Below, one piece after another: positions 1 through 6,390 of a DNA stretch of 9,239 nucleotides (position 1 is the first letter of the stretch; each line of letters begins with the position of its first letter). Origin of the DNA: an uncultured Shinella sp. (lineage in GTDB: Bacteria; Pseudomonadota; Alphaproteobacteria; Rhizobiales; Rhizobiaceae); contig CAMLOC010000089.1 in NCBI GenBank assembly GCA_946481465.1, positions 1 through 9,239 on the forward strand, written 5' to 3'. The notes under the pieces are model-generated. The model was not told the DNA's origin, made no database searches, and was given only the letters and a program-made list of their open reading frames with translations. Position numbers and translations under genes: made by a program.

Positions 1-1
1 C

Positions 2-463
2 GACAGCCCCGCCGGCATCGAGCGTGGCGCGACGCTGGCCATGCGCCATGCGGATATCGCCATCGTCGTAACCAACCCGGAAGTCTCGTCGGTGCGCGAT
101 TCCGATCGCATCATCGGCCTGCTCGATTCCAAGACGCTCAAGGCCGAGAACGGCGAGCGCATGGAAAAGCACCTGCTGCTCACCCGCTACGATCCCACGC
201 GCGCCGAGCGCGGCGACATGCTGAAGGTCGACGACGTCCTGGAAATCCTCTCGATCCCGCTGCTCGGCATCATCCCCGAGAGCATGGACGTGCTGCGCGC
301 CTCCAACGTCGGCGCCCCGGTGACGCTCGCCGACGGACGCTCGGCCCCGGCGCTCGCCTATTTCGAAGCGACGCGCCGTCTCAAGGGCGAAAACCTGCCC
401 GTCACCATTCCCGGCGACAAGCGCTCGTTCCTCGGCAAAATCTTCGGAAGGAAGGCGGCATGA
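2..463 (+). CDS. minD: Septum site-determining protein MinD, 5' end cut off by the window
   Basis: This is the C-terminal 153 residues of MinD, the membrane-associated ParA/MinD-family ATPase that recruits MinC to block FtsZ-ring assembly away from midcell and is cycled by MinE. The reading frame is open from base 2, so the start lies outside the window. The visible part begins with DSPAGIE, the conserved MinD segment downstream of the Walker A region, and continues with [18 protein letters not shown], a MinD hallmark. The last residues ([14 protein letters not shown]) form the short amphipathic membrane-targeting helix expected at the C-terminus. The stop codon overlaps the minE start as ATGA, which indicates translational coupling in a minCDE operon. 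minC would lie upstream and is not visible. The family assignment is certain; only the missing N-terminus with the P-loop cannot be checked. Confidence 0.97.
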   Translation, partial: DSPAGIERGATLAMRHADIAIVVTNPEVSSVRDSDRIIGLLDSKTLKAENGERMEKHLLLTRYDPTRAERGDMLKVDDVLEILSIPLLGIIPESMDVLRASNVGAPVTLADGRSAPALAYFEATRRLKGENLPVTIPGDKRSFLGKIFGRKAA

Positions 464-723
464 ACCTGTTCCGTTTCTTCTCCCGCGCCCAGTCGGCGCC
501 GGCAGCGCGCGAGCGCCTGCAGGTGCTGCTCGCCCATGAGCGGGCCGCCACCGGCGACAGCGATCTCGTCAACAAGCTGCGCGACGAGATCCTGAAGGCG
601 ATCTCCAAGCACATGCAGGTGGACGACGAGAAGGTCTCCATCAAGATGGAACGCGGCGCGCAGGTCTCGACGCTCGCCGTGGACATCGAAATCCCCTTCG
701 ACGCCGGCAAGAAGGCGGCGTAA
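460..723 (+). CDS. minE: Cell division topological specificity factor MinE
   Basis: A complete 87-residue MinE, close to the 88 residues of the E. coli protein. MinE stimulates the MinD ATPase and releases it from the membrane, producing the oscillation or gradient that places the division site. Residues 1-8 (MNLFRFFS) form the short amphipathic membrane-contacting segment. Residues about 14-30 ([17 protein letters not shown]) are the MinD-binding helix, and residues about 35-80 ([18 protein letters not shown] onward, ending in LAVDIEIPF) form the dimerising topological-specificity domain. The start overlaps the minD stop (ATGA) and has a strong ribosome binding site, GGAAGGAAGG, a few bases upstream inside minD. 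The gene is followed by a perfect hairpin, so it is probably the last gene of the operon. Confidence 0.97.
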   Translation: MNLFRFFSRAQSAPAARERLQVLLAHERAATGDSDLVNKLRDEILKAISKHMQVDDEKVSIKMERGAQVSTLAVDIEIPFDAGKKAA

Positions 724-746
724 GGCCGCTCCCGGCAAGATCAGAT

Positions 747-772
747 GAACGCCCGGCGAAAGCCGGGCGTTC
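747..772. terminator. Hairpin between the convergent minE and msrC genes, likely bidirectional terminator
   Basis: A perfect 11-bp inverted repeat, GAACGCCCGGC / GCCGGGCGTTC, encloses a GAAA tetraloop. It lies between the stops of minE (+) and the methionine sulfoxide reductase gene (-), which converge here with 55 bases between them. There is no long T run on either side, only short T-containing stretches, so the call rests on stem strength and position. One hairpin serving both strands is the simplest reading. Confidence 0.75.
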
Positions 773-778
773 GCCGTT

Positions 779-1270
779 TCAGGTATCGCTTGCCGAGACG
801 TAGAGCGCGGCGAGCGCCTCGAAGCCGGCCTGGTCTTCCGCCGTGAACCGGCCGGGCGACGGGCTGTCGAGATCGAGGACGCCGAACACGACGCCGTCGC
901 GCACGAGCGGCGTGACGAGCTCGGAGCGCGAGGCGGCGTCACAGGCGATGTGTCCCGGAAAGGCATGCACATCCGGCACGAGCTGGCTTTTCCCCTCCGC
1001 CACGGCGGCACCGCAGACGCCCTTGCCGACCGGAATGCGCACGCAGGCGACCTTGCCCTGGAACGGGCCGAGCACCAGTTCCTGCGGGCCTTTGAGGAAG
1101 TAGAAGCCCGCCCAGTTGAGATCATCGACCGCGTCGTAGATCAATGCGGAAAGGTTCGCGGCATTGGCGATGGCGTCGCGCTCGCCCTGCAGCAGCCCCT
1201 CGGCTTGGGCGAGCAGTTCGCGGTAGAAGGCGGGCTTGTCCACCGCCTCGATTTTCCGGATCTCATGCAT
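779..1270 (-). CDS. msrC: Free methionine-R-sulfoxide reductase (GAF-domain fRMsr, YebR/MsrC family)
   Basis: A single GAF-domain protein of 163 residues that reduces free L-methionine-(R)-sulfoxide in the cytoplasm, part of oxidative damage repair. The family signature is clear: DDLNWAGFYFL (49-59), KVACVRIPVGKGVCGAA (73-89) and VPDVHAFPGHIACD (98-111). The three cysteines used in catalysis are present as Cys76, Cys86 and Cys110; the 10- and 24-residue spacings equal those of the E. coli enzyme (84, 94, 118). The start MHEIRK at 1270 is preferred over an in-frame extension to 1468: the extension is Arg/Pro-rich with no family similarity, while GAGGA sits six bases before the chosen ATG. The gene converges with minE and is divergent from the alkaline phosphatase gene. 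No functional link to minDE is evident. Confidence 0.93.
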   Translation of the reverse strand: MHEIRKIEAVDKPAFYRELLAQAEGLLQGERDAIANAANLSALIYDAVDDLNWAGFYFLKGPQELVLGPFQGKVACVRIPVGKGVCGAAVAEGKSQLVPDVHAFPGHIACDAASRSELVTPLVRDGVVFGVLDLDSPSPGRFTAEDQAGFEALAALYVSASDT

Positions 1271-1306
1271 GGTCGTCCTCGTGGAACACGGTTTTGATGG
1301 GAGATG

Positions 1307-1335
1307 TCGATAGACCCGGACACGCGCTCTGGCAA
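1307..1335 (-). promoter_or_regulatory. Possible housekeeping promoter for the msrC-type gene
   Basis: On the minus strand TTGCCA (1335-1330) is followed after exactly 17 bases by TATCGA (1312-1307), ahead of the start codon at 1270. The -35 matches TTGACA at five of six positions and the -10 matches TATAAT only at its first three, which is common in alphaproteobacteria. The spacing and location are right, but the -10 is weak. Confidence 0.35.
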
Positions 1336-1419
1336 GGACGACGACAGGGCCCCTGGCCGCCCGCCGACGCGCATCAAGACGTCGGGGAGGAAGACCGGGG
1401 CGCCTCTTGCGGATGCCGG

Positions 1420-1437
1420 CTGTAATACGCCTGTCAT
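1420..1437 (+). promoter_or_regulatory. Pho box (PhoB binding site) upstream of the alkaline phosphatase gene
   Basis: CTGTAAT-ACGC-CTGTCAT is two 7-base direct repeats separated by four bases. It matches the classical PhoB recognition sequence (CTGTCAT, 4 bases, CTGTCAT) with one mismatch, A for C at position 5 of the first half. It ends 52 bases before the ATG of a phosphatase gene. Ten bases downstream is TATCGC (1448-1453), a weak -10 at the distance usual for Pho promoters, where the Pho box replaces the -35. Site sequence, spacing and target gene all agree, so phosphate-starvation control is a strong inference. Confidence 0.85.
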
Positions 1438-1489
1438 GTGGGCTTCTTATCGCAGGGCGGCAACGCACCGCTCAAAGAGAGATCCTCCC

Positions 1490-3244
1490 ATGCGTAAAAT
1501 CCTCCTCGCCCTCGCCTCCGCCACGATGCTTTCAGGCGCCGCCGAAGCGGCGACCGTCTACCCGCTCGACCGCGCGACGATCCTCGTCGGCTCGCCCTTC
1601 GACTTCAAGGTCGAGTTCGACGCCGTCGTGAAGCCGGAAGACGTGAAGATCACCGTCAACGGCCAGGACTATGAAGCCGTCTTCGGCAAGCAAGCCGAAT
1701 TCGTCGCCGAAGAAAAAGGCGCCGAGGACAAGGTGCTCGGCTCGGCGCTCATCCTGCGCGGCCTGACCATCGCCGCGGCAGGCGCCTACAAGGTCGAGGT
1801 CTCCGCCGGCGGCGAGGCCAGGTCGGTCGCCTGGGACGTCTACGAGACGGCCGCCGAACCGAAGGCGAAGAACATCATCTTCATGATCGCCGACGGCCTT
1901 TCCGTCGCGCATCGCACGGGCGCGCGCATCATGTCCAAGGGCATGACCGAGGGTAAGGCGAACGGTCGCCTCGCCATGGACGACATCCCGCCCGTCGCCT
2001 TCATCGGCACGTCCTCCACGCATTCGATCGCGACGGACAGCGCCAACACGGCATCGGCCTACATGACCGGCCACAAGTCGCGCGTCAACGCGCTCGGCGT
2101 CTATGCCGACCGCACGCCGGAAAGCCTCGACGACCCGAAGGTCGAGACCATTGCCGAGGCCCTGCGCCGCACCGGCAAGAAGTCCGTCGGCATCGTGACG
2201 ACGTCGGAAATCGAGGACGCCACCCCGGCCGCGCTCGTCTCCCACACCCGCAAGCGCGCCGACAAGGCCGAGATCGTCGGCATGATGTTCGACGTCAAGC
2301 CGGACGTGCTGTTCGGCGGCGGCTCGGCCTATTTCCTCGGCAAGGGCGTTCCGGGCTCCAAGCGCAAGGACGACAAGGACTATATCGCCGAGTTCAAGAA
2401 TGCCGGCTATGCGCTCGCCACCGACAAGACGGAACTGGCCGCCGCGGCCGGCTCGAACCAGGAGAAGCTGCTCGGCCTCTTCCACACCGGCAACATGGAC
2501 GTGACGCTCGACCGTGAGTTCCTCAAGAAGGGCACCGTCGAGAAGTTCCCGAACCAGCCGGGCCTCGTCGACATGACCAAGGCAGCGCTCGACAAGCTCT
2601 CGAAGAACCCGGAAGGCTTCTTCCTGATGGTCGAGGCCGCCTCGGTCGACAAGATGAGCCACCCGCTCGACTGGGATCGCGCGCTCGTCGAGACGATCGA
2701 GTTCGACAAGGCCATCGCCGTCGCCCGTGAATTCGCCGACAGGAACCCCGACACGCTGATCGTCGTGACGGGCGACCACACGCACGGCGTCGCCATCATC
2801 GGCACGGTCGACGACGACAAGCCGGGCACGGAAATGCGCGAGAAGGTCGGCACCTATGACAATGCCGGCTTCCCGAACTACGAGGACAAGGACGGCGACG
2901 GCTATCCGGACCGCGTCGACGTTTCGCGCCGCCTGTTCATGGCCGCCAACAACGGCCCGGACCACTATGAAACCTTCCGTCCGAAGCTCGACGGCGCGTT
3001 CGTTCCGGCCGTGCAGAACGAGGCGAAGGAATACGTCGCCAACGAAGCCTACAAGGATGTTCCCGGCGCCGTCTTCGTACAGGGCAACATTCCGAAGGAC
3101 GAGGACAGCGGCGTGCACGCCGTCGACGACATCGTGCTTCAGGCGACCGGCCCCGGCTCGGAAGGCTTCCGCGGCTACATGGAACAGAGCGACGTCTACC
3201 GCGTGCTCGCCGATGCCTTCGCCCTCGGCGCGGCCGGGAAGTAA
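1490..3244 (+). CDS. Secreted alkaline phosphatase, PhoA superfamily, with extra N-terminal domain
   Basis: A 584-residue periplasmic or secreted phosphomonoesterase of the metal-dependent alkaline phosphatase family, expected to release phosphate from organic esters. Residues 1-20 are a Sec signal peptide with a likely cut after AEA. Residues about 22-120 look like a beta-sandwich-type N-terminal domain absent from E. coli PhoA. The catalytic core follows: MIADG (metal ligand Asp135), TDSANTASA with nucleophile Ser184, EIEDATPAALVSH (240-252), VEAASVDKMSH (Glu382, Asp387, His391), TGDHTHG (Asp429, His430) and GVHAVDD (His543). All expected Zn/Mg ligands thus have counterparts. An EF-hand-like loop, DKDGDGYPD, occupies 466-474. 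The start at 1490 is chosen because it opens the signal peptide and lies downstream of the Pho box; an in-frame extension to 1304 would run through that site. phoA is the closest name, but the architecture differs from the E. coli gene. Confidence 0.93.
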   Translation: MRKILLALASATMLSGAAEAATVYPLDRATILVGSPFDFKVEFDAVVKPEDVKITVNGQDYEAVFGKQAEFVAEEKGAEDKVLGSALILRGLTIAAAGAYKVEVSAGGEARSVAWDVYETAAEPKAKNIIFMIADGLSVAHRTGARIMSKGMTEGKANGRLAMDDIPPVAFIGTSSTHSIATDSANTASAYMTGHKSRVNALGVYADRTPESLDDPKVETIAEALRRTGKKSVGIVTTSEIEDATPAALVSHTRKRADKAEIVGMMFDVKPDVLFGGGSAYFLGKGVPGSKRKDDKDYIAEFKNAGYALATDKTELAAAAGSNQEKLLGLFHTGNMDVTLDREFLKKGTVEKFPNQPGLVDMTKAALDKLSKNPEGFFLMVEAASVDKMSHPLDWDRALVETIEFDKAIAVAREFADRNPDTLIVVTGDHTHGVAIIGTVDDDKPGTEMREKVGTYDNAGFPNYEDKDGDGYPDRVDVSRRLFMAANNGPDHYETFRPKLDGAFVPAVQNEAKEYVANEAYKDVPGAVFVQGNIPKDEDSGVHAVDDIVLQATGPGSEGFRGYMEQSDVYRVLADAFALGAAGK

Positions 3245-3257
3245 GGCCTTGCCAGGT

Positions 3258-3282
3258 GACGGGCGGCTCTGCGCCGCCCGTC
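3258..3282. terminator. Hairpin after the alkaline phosphatase gene
   Basis: A perfect 10-bp inverted repeat, GACGGGCGGC / GCCGCCCGTC, encloses the five-base loop TCTGC. It begins 14 bases after the phosphatase stop codon and ends 33 bases before the next start. It has no trailing T run (CACAACCCC follows), so it may terminate only partly or may protect the 3' end of the message. Confidence 0.6.
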
Positions 3283-3315
3283 CACAACCCCGCGCATGAA
3301 GAAGGAAGCATGGTC

Positions 3316-3780
3316 ATGACGGATGCCCCCCGCACGTTGCTAACCCGGCGGTGGATGCTCTCCGCCCTTGCGGCCCTGCCCGCGCTTTCGCCCGCCCGCC
3401 CGGCGCTGGCCGACGAAAGGCTTGGCTTCGGCGAACTCTACAAGAGCTTCGGCGTGCTCGGCCTGGAATTCTCCGACAAGGTGAAGCGGCTGAACGGCCG
3501 GGACGTCACCGTCAAGGGCTTCATGGCTCCGCCGCTGAAGGCCGAAGCCGATTTCTTCGTGCTGACGGAGATCCCCATGTCGCTCTGCCCGTTCTGCTCC
3601 TCGGATGCGGACTGGCCGGACAACATCCTCGTCGTCTATCTCGCCGAAAGGCAGACCTTCGTGCAGTACAACGCGCCGATCGAGGCGCATGGCGCGCTGG
3701 AATACGGCGCCTGGACCGATCCGCAGACCGGCTTCCGCAGCCAGTTGCGGCTGCGCGACGCCGCGTTCGATACGGTGTGA
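3316..3780 (+). CDS. Exported protein with Tat-type signal and CPFC motif, distant DUF3299-like, linked to an ABC transporter
   Basis: A 154-residue protein of unknown function. Residues 1-32 resemble a twin-arginine signal: TRRWML, a hydrophobic stretch to about 24, and a cleavage motif ALA before Asp33. The mature part has a beta-rich middle (NGRDVTVKGFMAPP, 60-73; FFVLTEIPMSLCPFCSSDADWPDNILVVYL, 80-109). Its layout resembles DUF3299 proteins, in which a GY-x-x-PL strand is followed by FLLVPYFGACIHVPPPP; this is my inference from pattern, not a search. Cys91 and Cys94 form CPFC, a possible metal or redox site. The start at 3316 is preferred over ATG 3310 because AGGAAG (3303-3308) lies seven bases from 3316 but only one from 3310. 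The ATPase gene begins two bases after the stop, so the protein is probably the extracytoplasmic partner of that transporter. No specific substrate can be read from it. Confidence 0.85.
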   Translation: MTDAPRTLLTRRWMLSALAALPALSPARPALADERLGFGELYKSFGVLGLEFSDKVKRLNGRDVTVKGFMAPPLKAEADFFVLTEIPMSLCPFCSSDADWPDNILVVYLAERQTFVQYNAPIEAHGALEYGAWTDPQTGFRSQLRLRDAAFDTV

Positions 3781-3782
3781 CC

Positions 3783-4469
3783 ATGCTGGCGCTCGAAATC
3801 TCCGGGCTGGAAATGCGTTTTCCCGGCCTTGCCGCGCCGGTGCTCTCCATTCCCCGCCTGCACCTTCCCGCGGGCGGCCAGCTCGCCGTCACCGGCGCCT
3901 CGGGCTCGGGCAAGAGCACGCTGGTCAATGCCGTCACCGGGCTCGAAACCGCGACAAGCGGCTCCGTCTCATGGGGCACGACCGATCTCGGTTCCCTTTC
4001 CACCGGCAGGCGCGATGCCTTTCGTGCCGCCCATATCGGCCTCGTGATGCAGGACTTTCACCTCTTTCCCGGGCTTTCGGCCTTCGAGAACGTCGTGTTG
4101 CCGGTGCGGCTTTCCCGTCGCCTGGCGCAGGCCGAGCGCGACCGCGCGCTTCACCTCCTCGAAGCGACCGGCATCGCCCGCGCCGGCCAGCCCGTGGAAA
4201 CGCTGTCGCGCGGCGAAATGCAGCGCGTCGCGGTGGCGCGCGCGCTGCTTTGCCGGCCCGGCGTCATCGTCGCGGACGAGCCCACCGCCAGCCTCGACCG
4301 CCGCACCGGCGAGGAGGTGGCCGAACTGATCGTCCGCCTCGCCCGGCAGGACGGCGCGACGCTCGTCGTCGTCACCCACGATCCCGTTCTCATGGAGCGG
4401 CTCGACCGGCGCATCGTCCTCGACGGCGGCCGCATCGCCGGAGACAGCCTGGAGGCGAAAGCCGCATGA
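3783..4469 (+). CDS. ABC transporter ATP-binding protein, LolD/MacB/FtsE type
   Basis: A 228-residue nucleotide-binding subunit that drives the adjacent FtsX-like permease. Visible motifs: Walker A GASGSGKST (38-46), Q-loop Gln90 in VMQDFHLFPGLSAFENVVLP (the QDFHLFP-LS-ENV pattern typical of MacB/LolD ATPases), signature LSRGEMQRVAVARAL (141-155, with Arg where LSGGE is usual), Walker B VIVADEP (161-167), D-loop SLD (170-172) and the switch His199 in VTHD. The gene starts two bases after the upstream stop with little ribosome binding site, which suggests coupling, and its stop overlaps the permease start as ATGA. Such ATPases pair with four-helix permeases that do mechanical work or move substrates at the envelope, so import versus export cannot be decided from this subunit. 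Confidence 0.95.
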   Translation: MLALEISGLEMRFPGLAAPVLSIPRLHLPAGGQLAVTGASGSGKSTLVNAVTGLETATSGSVSWGTTDLGSLSTGRRDAFRAAHIGLVMQDFHLFPGLSAFENVVLPVRLSRRLAQAERDRALHLLEATGIARAGQPVETLSRGEMQRVAVARALLCRPGVIVADEPTASLDRRTGEEVAELIVRLARQDGATLVVVTHDPVLMERLDRRIVLDGGRIAGDSLEAKAA

Positions 4470-5701
4470 TCCGCTTCATCCTCGCCGACCTCGGCCGCTT
4501 CAAGGCCGGCGCGCTCGCCGTGATCGTGCTGATCGCGCTTTCCGTCGCGCTCAGCGTCACCGTCACCCTGCAGGAACGCGCCGTCCGGCTCGGTAGCGCC
4601 CGCGCCGCCGAAAAGTTCGATCTCCTGATCGGCGCGGCCGGAAGCGAGACGCAGCTTGCCCTCTCCGCGGTATTCCTCCAGCCCTCCCCGCTGCCGCTGA
4701 TGTCCGGCGGCGTGCTGGCAAGGCTGTCCGAAGACCCGCGCGTCGATTTCGCCGCCCCCGTCGGCTTCGGTGATTCCGCCGATGGCCATCCCGTCGTCGG
4801 CACCACCACCGGGCTCGTCGCCGCGCTTTCCCCCACCCTTGCCGAGGGCAGCGTCTTCGCGCATCTCGGCGAGGCCGTCATCGGCGCGGATGTGCGAAAG
4901 CGGATCGGCGGGGAGATCAAGCCGATGCACGGCGCGGCCGACGAAGGCGGCCACACCCATACGCAGGTCGTCTACAGGGTGACGGGTCGCATGGCGCCCA
5001 CCGGCACCGCCTGGGACCGGGCGATCCTCGTCCCCATCCGCACGGTCTGGCAGCTGCATGGAATGGCAGCGCACGAGGACGCCGAGCATGACCACGATCA
5101 CGACCATGCGCATGAAGCGCATGTCGAGGCGGACGCGGCGATAGACGAGCATTTCGATGCCGCAACGCCCGGCATTCCGGCCGTCTTCGTCAAGCCCCGG
5201 ACCATCGCCGACGCCTACCGCCTTCGCCAGGAATACCGCGGCGAGACGACGCTTGCCATCTTTCCCGCCGAGGTCCTGACGCGCCTCTACGCTACGCTCG
5301 GCGATGCGCGCAGCCTGCTGCTCGCCATCGCGATCGGCACGCAGGGCATCGTCATCGCCGCGGTGCTGCTCGTGACCGTCATGCATGTCGGCACGCGCCG
5401 ACGGCAGATCGGCGCGCTGCGTGCCTTCGGTGCGCCGCGGCGCGCGATCGTCGCCATCGTCTGGGGCGAGCTTCTCCTGCTGTTCTTCGCCGGCTTCGTG
5501 CTCGGCCTTGCCATCGGCTACGGTGCGGCCCGGCTCCTGTCGGCCACCCTCGCCGCGACGACCGCCATCCGCATGCCGGTGGAGTTCGCGCGGGAAGACC
5601 TGTCGCTCGGCCTCTGGTTTGTCGCGCTCGCCGCGCTGGTCTCGATCCTGCCGGCGCTTTCGACGCTTCGCCTGAGCCCGGCGCAGGCGCTGAGAAGCTG
5701 A
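4466..5701 (+). CDS. FtsX-like ABC permease with His/Asp-rich extracytoplasmic loop, probable metal-related system
   Basis: A 411-residue permease of the MacB/FtsX/LolC type. One membrane helix lies at about 14-34 and three near the C-terminus (about 284-308, 326-358 and 379-401), with a large extracytoplasmic domain of roughly 245 residues between. The segment MHVGTRRRQIGALRAFGAPRRAIVAIVWGE (306-335) is the conserved cytoplasmic loop that contacts the ATPase, and LSPAQALRS is the usual FtsX-family tail. The external domain carries a His cluster: residues 203-219 contain seven His, mostly as HDHDHDHAH, with further His at 155, 163, 165, 198 and 229. That points to Zn, Cu, Ni or similar metal binding. 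The Vibrio Zrg zinc system also combines an ABC pair with small accessory proteins, so a comparable metal role is plausible but unproven. The start overlaps the ATPase stop; GGAGG lies about ten bases upstream. Confidence 0.92.
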   Translation: MIRFILADLGRFKAGALAVIVLIALSVALSVTVTLQERAVRLGSARAAEKFDLLIGAAGSETQLALSAVFLQPSPLPLMSGGVLARLSEDPRVDFAAPVGFGDSADGHPVVGTTTGLVAALSPTLAEGSVFAHLGEAVIGADVRKRIGGEIKPMHGAADEGGHTHTQVVYRVTGRMAPTGTAWDRAILVPIRTVWQLHGMAAHEDAEHDHDHDHAHEAHVEADAAIDEHFDAATPGIPAVFVKPRTIADAYRLRQEYRGETTLAIFPAEVLTRLYATLGDARSLLLAIAIGTQGIVIAAVLLVTVMHVGTRRRQIGALRAFGAPRRAIVAIVWGELLLLFFAGFVLGLAIGYGAARLLSATLAATTAIRMPVEFAREDLSLGLWFVALAALVSILPALSTLRLSPAQALRS

Positions 5702-5712
5702 CCTGCGATCCC

Positions 5713-5747
5713 CGCCGTCCGGGTCCGGCGAGCACGGCGACGCGTCG
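5713..5747. terminator. Weak inverted repeats between convergent permease and nrsF genes
   Basis: The 52-base gap between the permease stop (+) and the nrsF stop (-) contains CGCCGT (5713-5718) pairing with ACGGCG (5734-5739), with an inner CCGG pair. A perfect 10-bp palindrome, CGACGCGTCG, lies at 5738-5747. Either could form part of a shared terminator, but neither has a T run. Confidence 0.3.
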
Positions 5748-5753
5748 GTGCCT

Positions 5754-6389
5754 CTACCAGCGGAGCCAGCGGTGGCCGGAAAGGGCGCCAACCCCCGTCA
5801 TGAGGGCGATGGCAAGGGAGTACCAGGTCGCGAGGAAGAGCGGGCTGTCGTCCGGGCAATGCCAGGCATAGATCGCCGCGGCCATCGCGCCGGCGGCAAA
5901 CCCGGCGGCGGCGCCCGCGGCCGCAGGGTTTGCGGGAGCGCCTTTCTTCAACGCCCAGAACAGGCCTGCGAAGGGCGCCAGCGACAGGGTGGGGACGAAG
6001 AACAGGCAGAACAGGGCGTTGCGGCCCACAAGGCTCGCCCGCCAGGAATCGGCGGGCAGCACGAAAAGCTCGGTGACGACCGCGGCAACGACCATCACAG
6101 CCGGCACGGCAAGCAGGAGGGCGGGAAAGCGCGTCTCGTCTCCCGGCCGGCCGATGCGCCTTGCGAGCCTGACGGCGAGGACGGCAAGGAGGATCGTCAC
6201 GACGATCTTGAAGAACACCCGCGCGGTCTCAAGCACCGTCACCATGTTGTGCCGCAGGCCGACGGTAAGGAAGAGCAGCAGAGCGGAAAAGACGAAGCCG
6301 GAAACCAGCGCGATGGTGATCGCGCGTCCATAGGACATGCCGACCGGCGCATCTTGCGTCATCAGGGTGATCAGGTCGTCGGTCTTCAT
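5754..6389 (-). CDS. nrsF: NrsF-family membrane anti-sigma factor (DUF1109)
   Basis: A 211-residue integral membrane protein of the NrsF/OsrA family, which binds and inhibits the partner ECF sigma factor at the inner membrane. The N-terminus MKTDDLITLMTQDAPV is the conserved cytoplasmic segment that precedes the helices. Six membrane segments are visible, at about 22-44, 60-78, 88-110, 123-146, 155-175 and 184-204. Two conserved cysteines stand at Cys128 (NALFCLFFVPTLSLAPF) and Cys178 (YAWHCPDDSPLFLATWY); positions 129/179 are, as I recall, the matching cysteines in Bradyrhizobium OsrA, where they take part in redox signalling. The ATG at 6389 is preferred over an in-frame GTG at 6398 because GGAG lies eight bases before the ATG, while the GTG has no room for a binding site. 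The start lies two bases after the sigma stop, so the two genes are one transcript. Confidence 0.92.
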   Translation of the reverse strand: MKTDDLITLMTQDAPVGMSYGRAITIALVSGFVFSALLLFLTVGLRHNMVTVLETARVFFKIVVTILLAVLAVRLARRIGRPGDETRFPALLLAVPAVMVVAAVVTELFVLPADSWRASLVGRNALFCLFFVPTLSLAPFAGLFWALKKGAPANPAAAGAAAGFAAGAMAAAIYAWHCPDDSPLFLATWYSLAIALMTGVGALSGHRWLRW

Positions 6390-6390
6390 G

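Noticed and set aside
1304..1489. N-terminal extension of the alkaline phosphatase by 62 residues
   Set aside because: It would bury the Pho box inside the gene and put a polar Arg-rich segment before a well-formed signal peptide.
1532..3118. Open frame of 528 codons on the minus strand, opposite the alkaline phosphatase gene
   Set aside because: It is rich in Arg, Val, Gly and Asp, has no recognisable motif, and lies antisense to a gene with a complete active site. Such long antisense frames are a by-product of strong G/C third-position bias.
3245..3315. Zur- or Pho-type operator in front of the three-gene ABC unit
   Set aside because: The gap is 71 bases, GC-rich and mostly hairpin; no Pho box and no AT-rich palindrome of the Zur kind is present.
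4151..5791. Open frame of 546 codons on the minus strand, opposite the ABC transporter genes
   Set aside because: Low-complexity Arg/Gly/Asp-rich translation, no domain, and the opposite strand holds clear Walker motifs and membrane helices.
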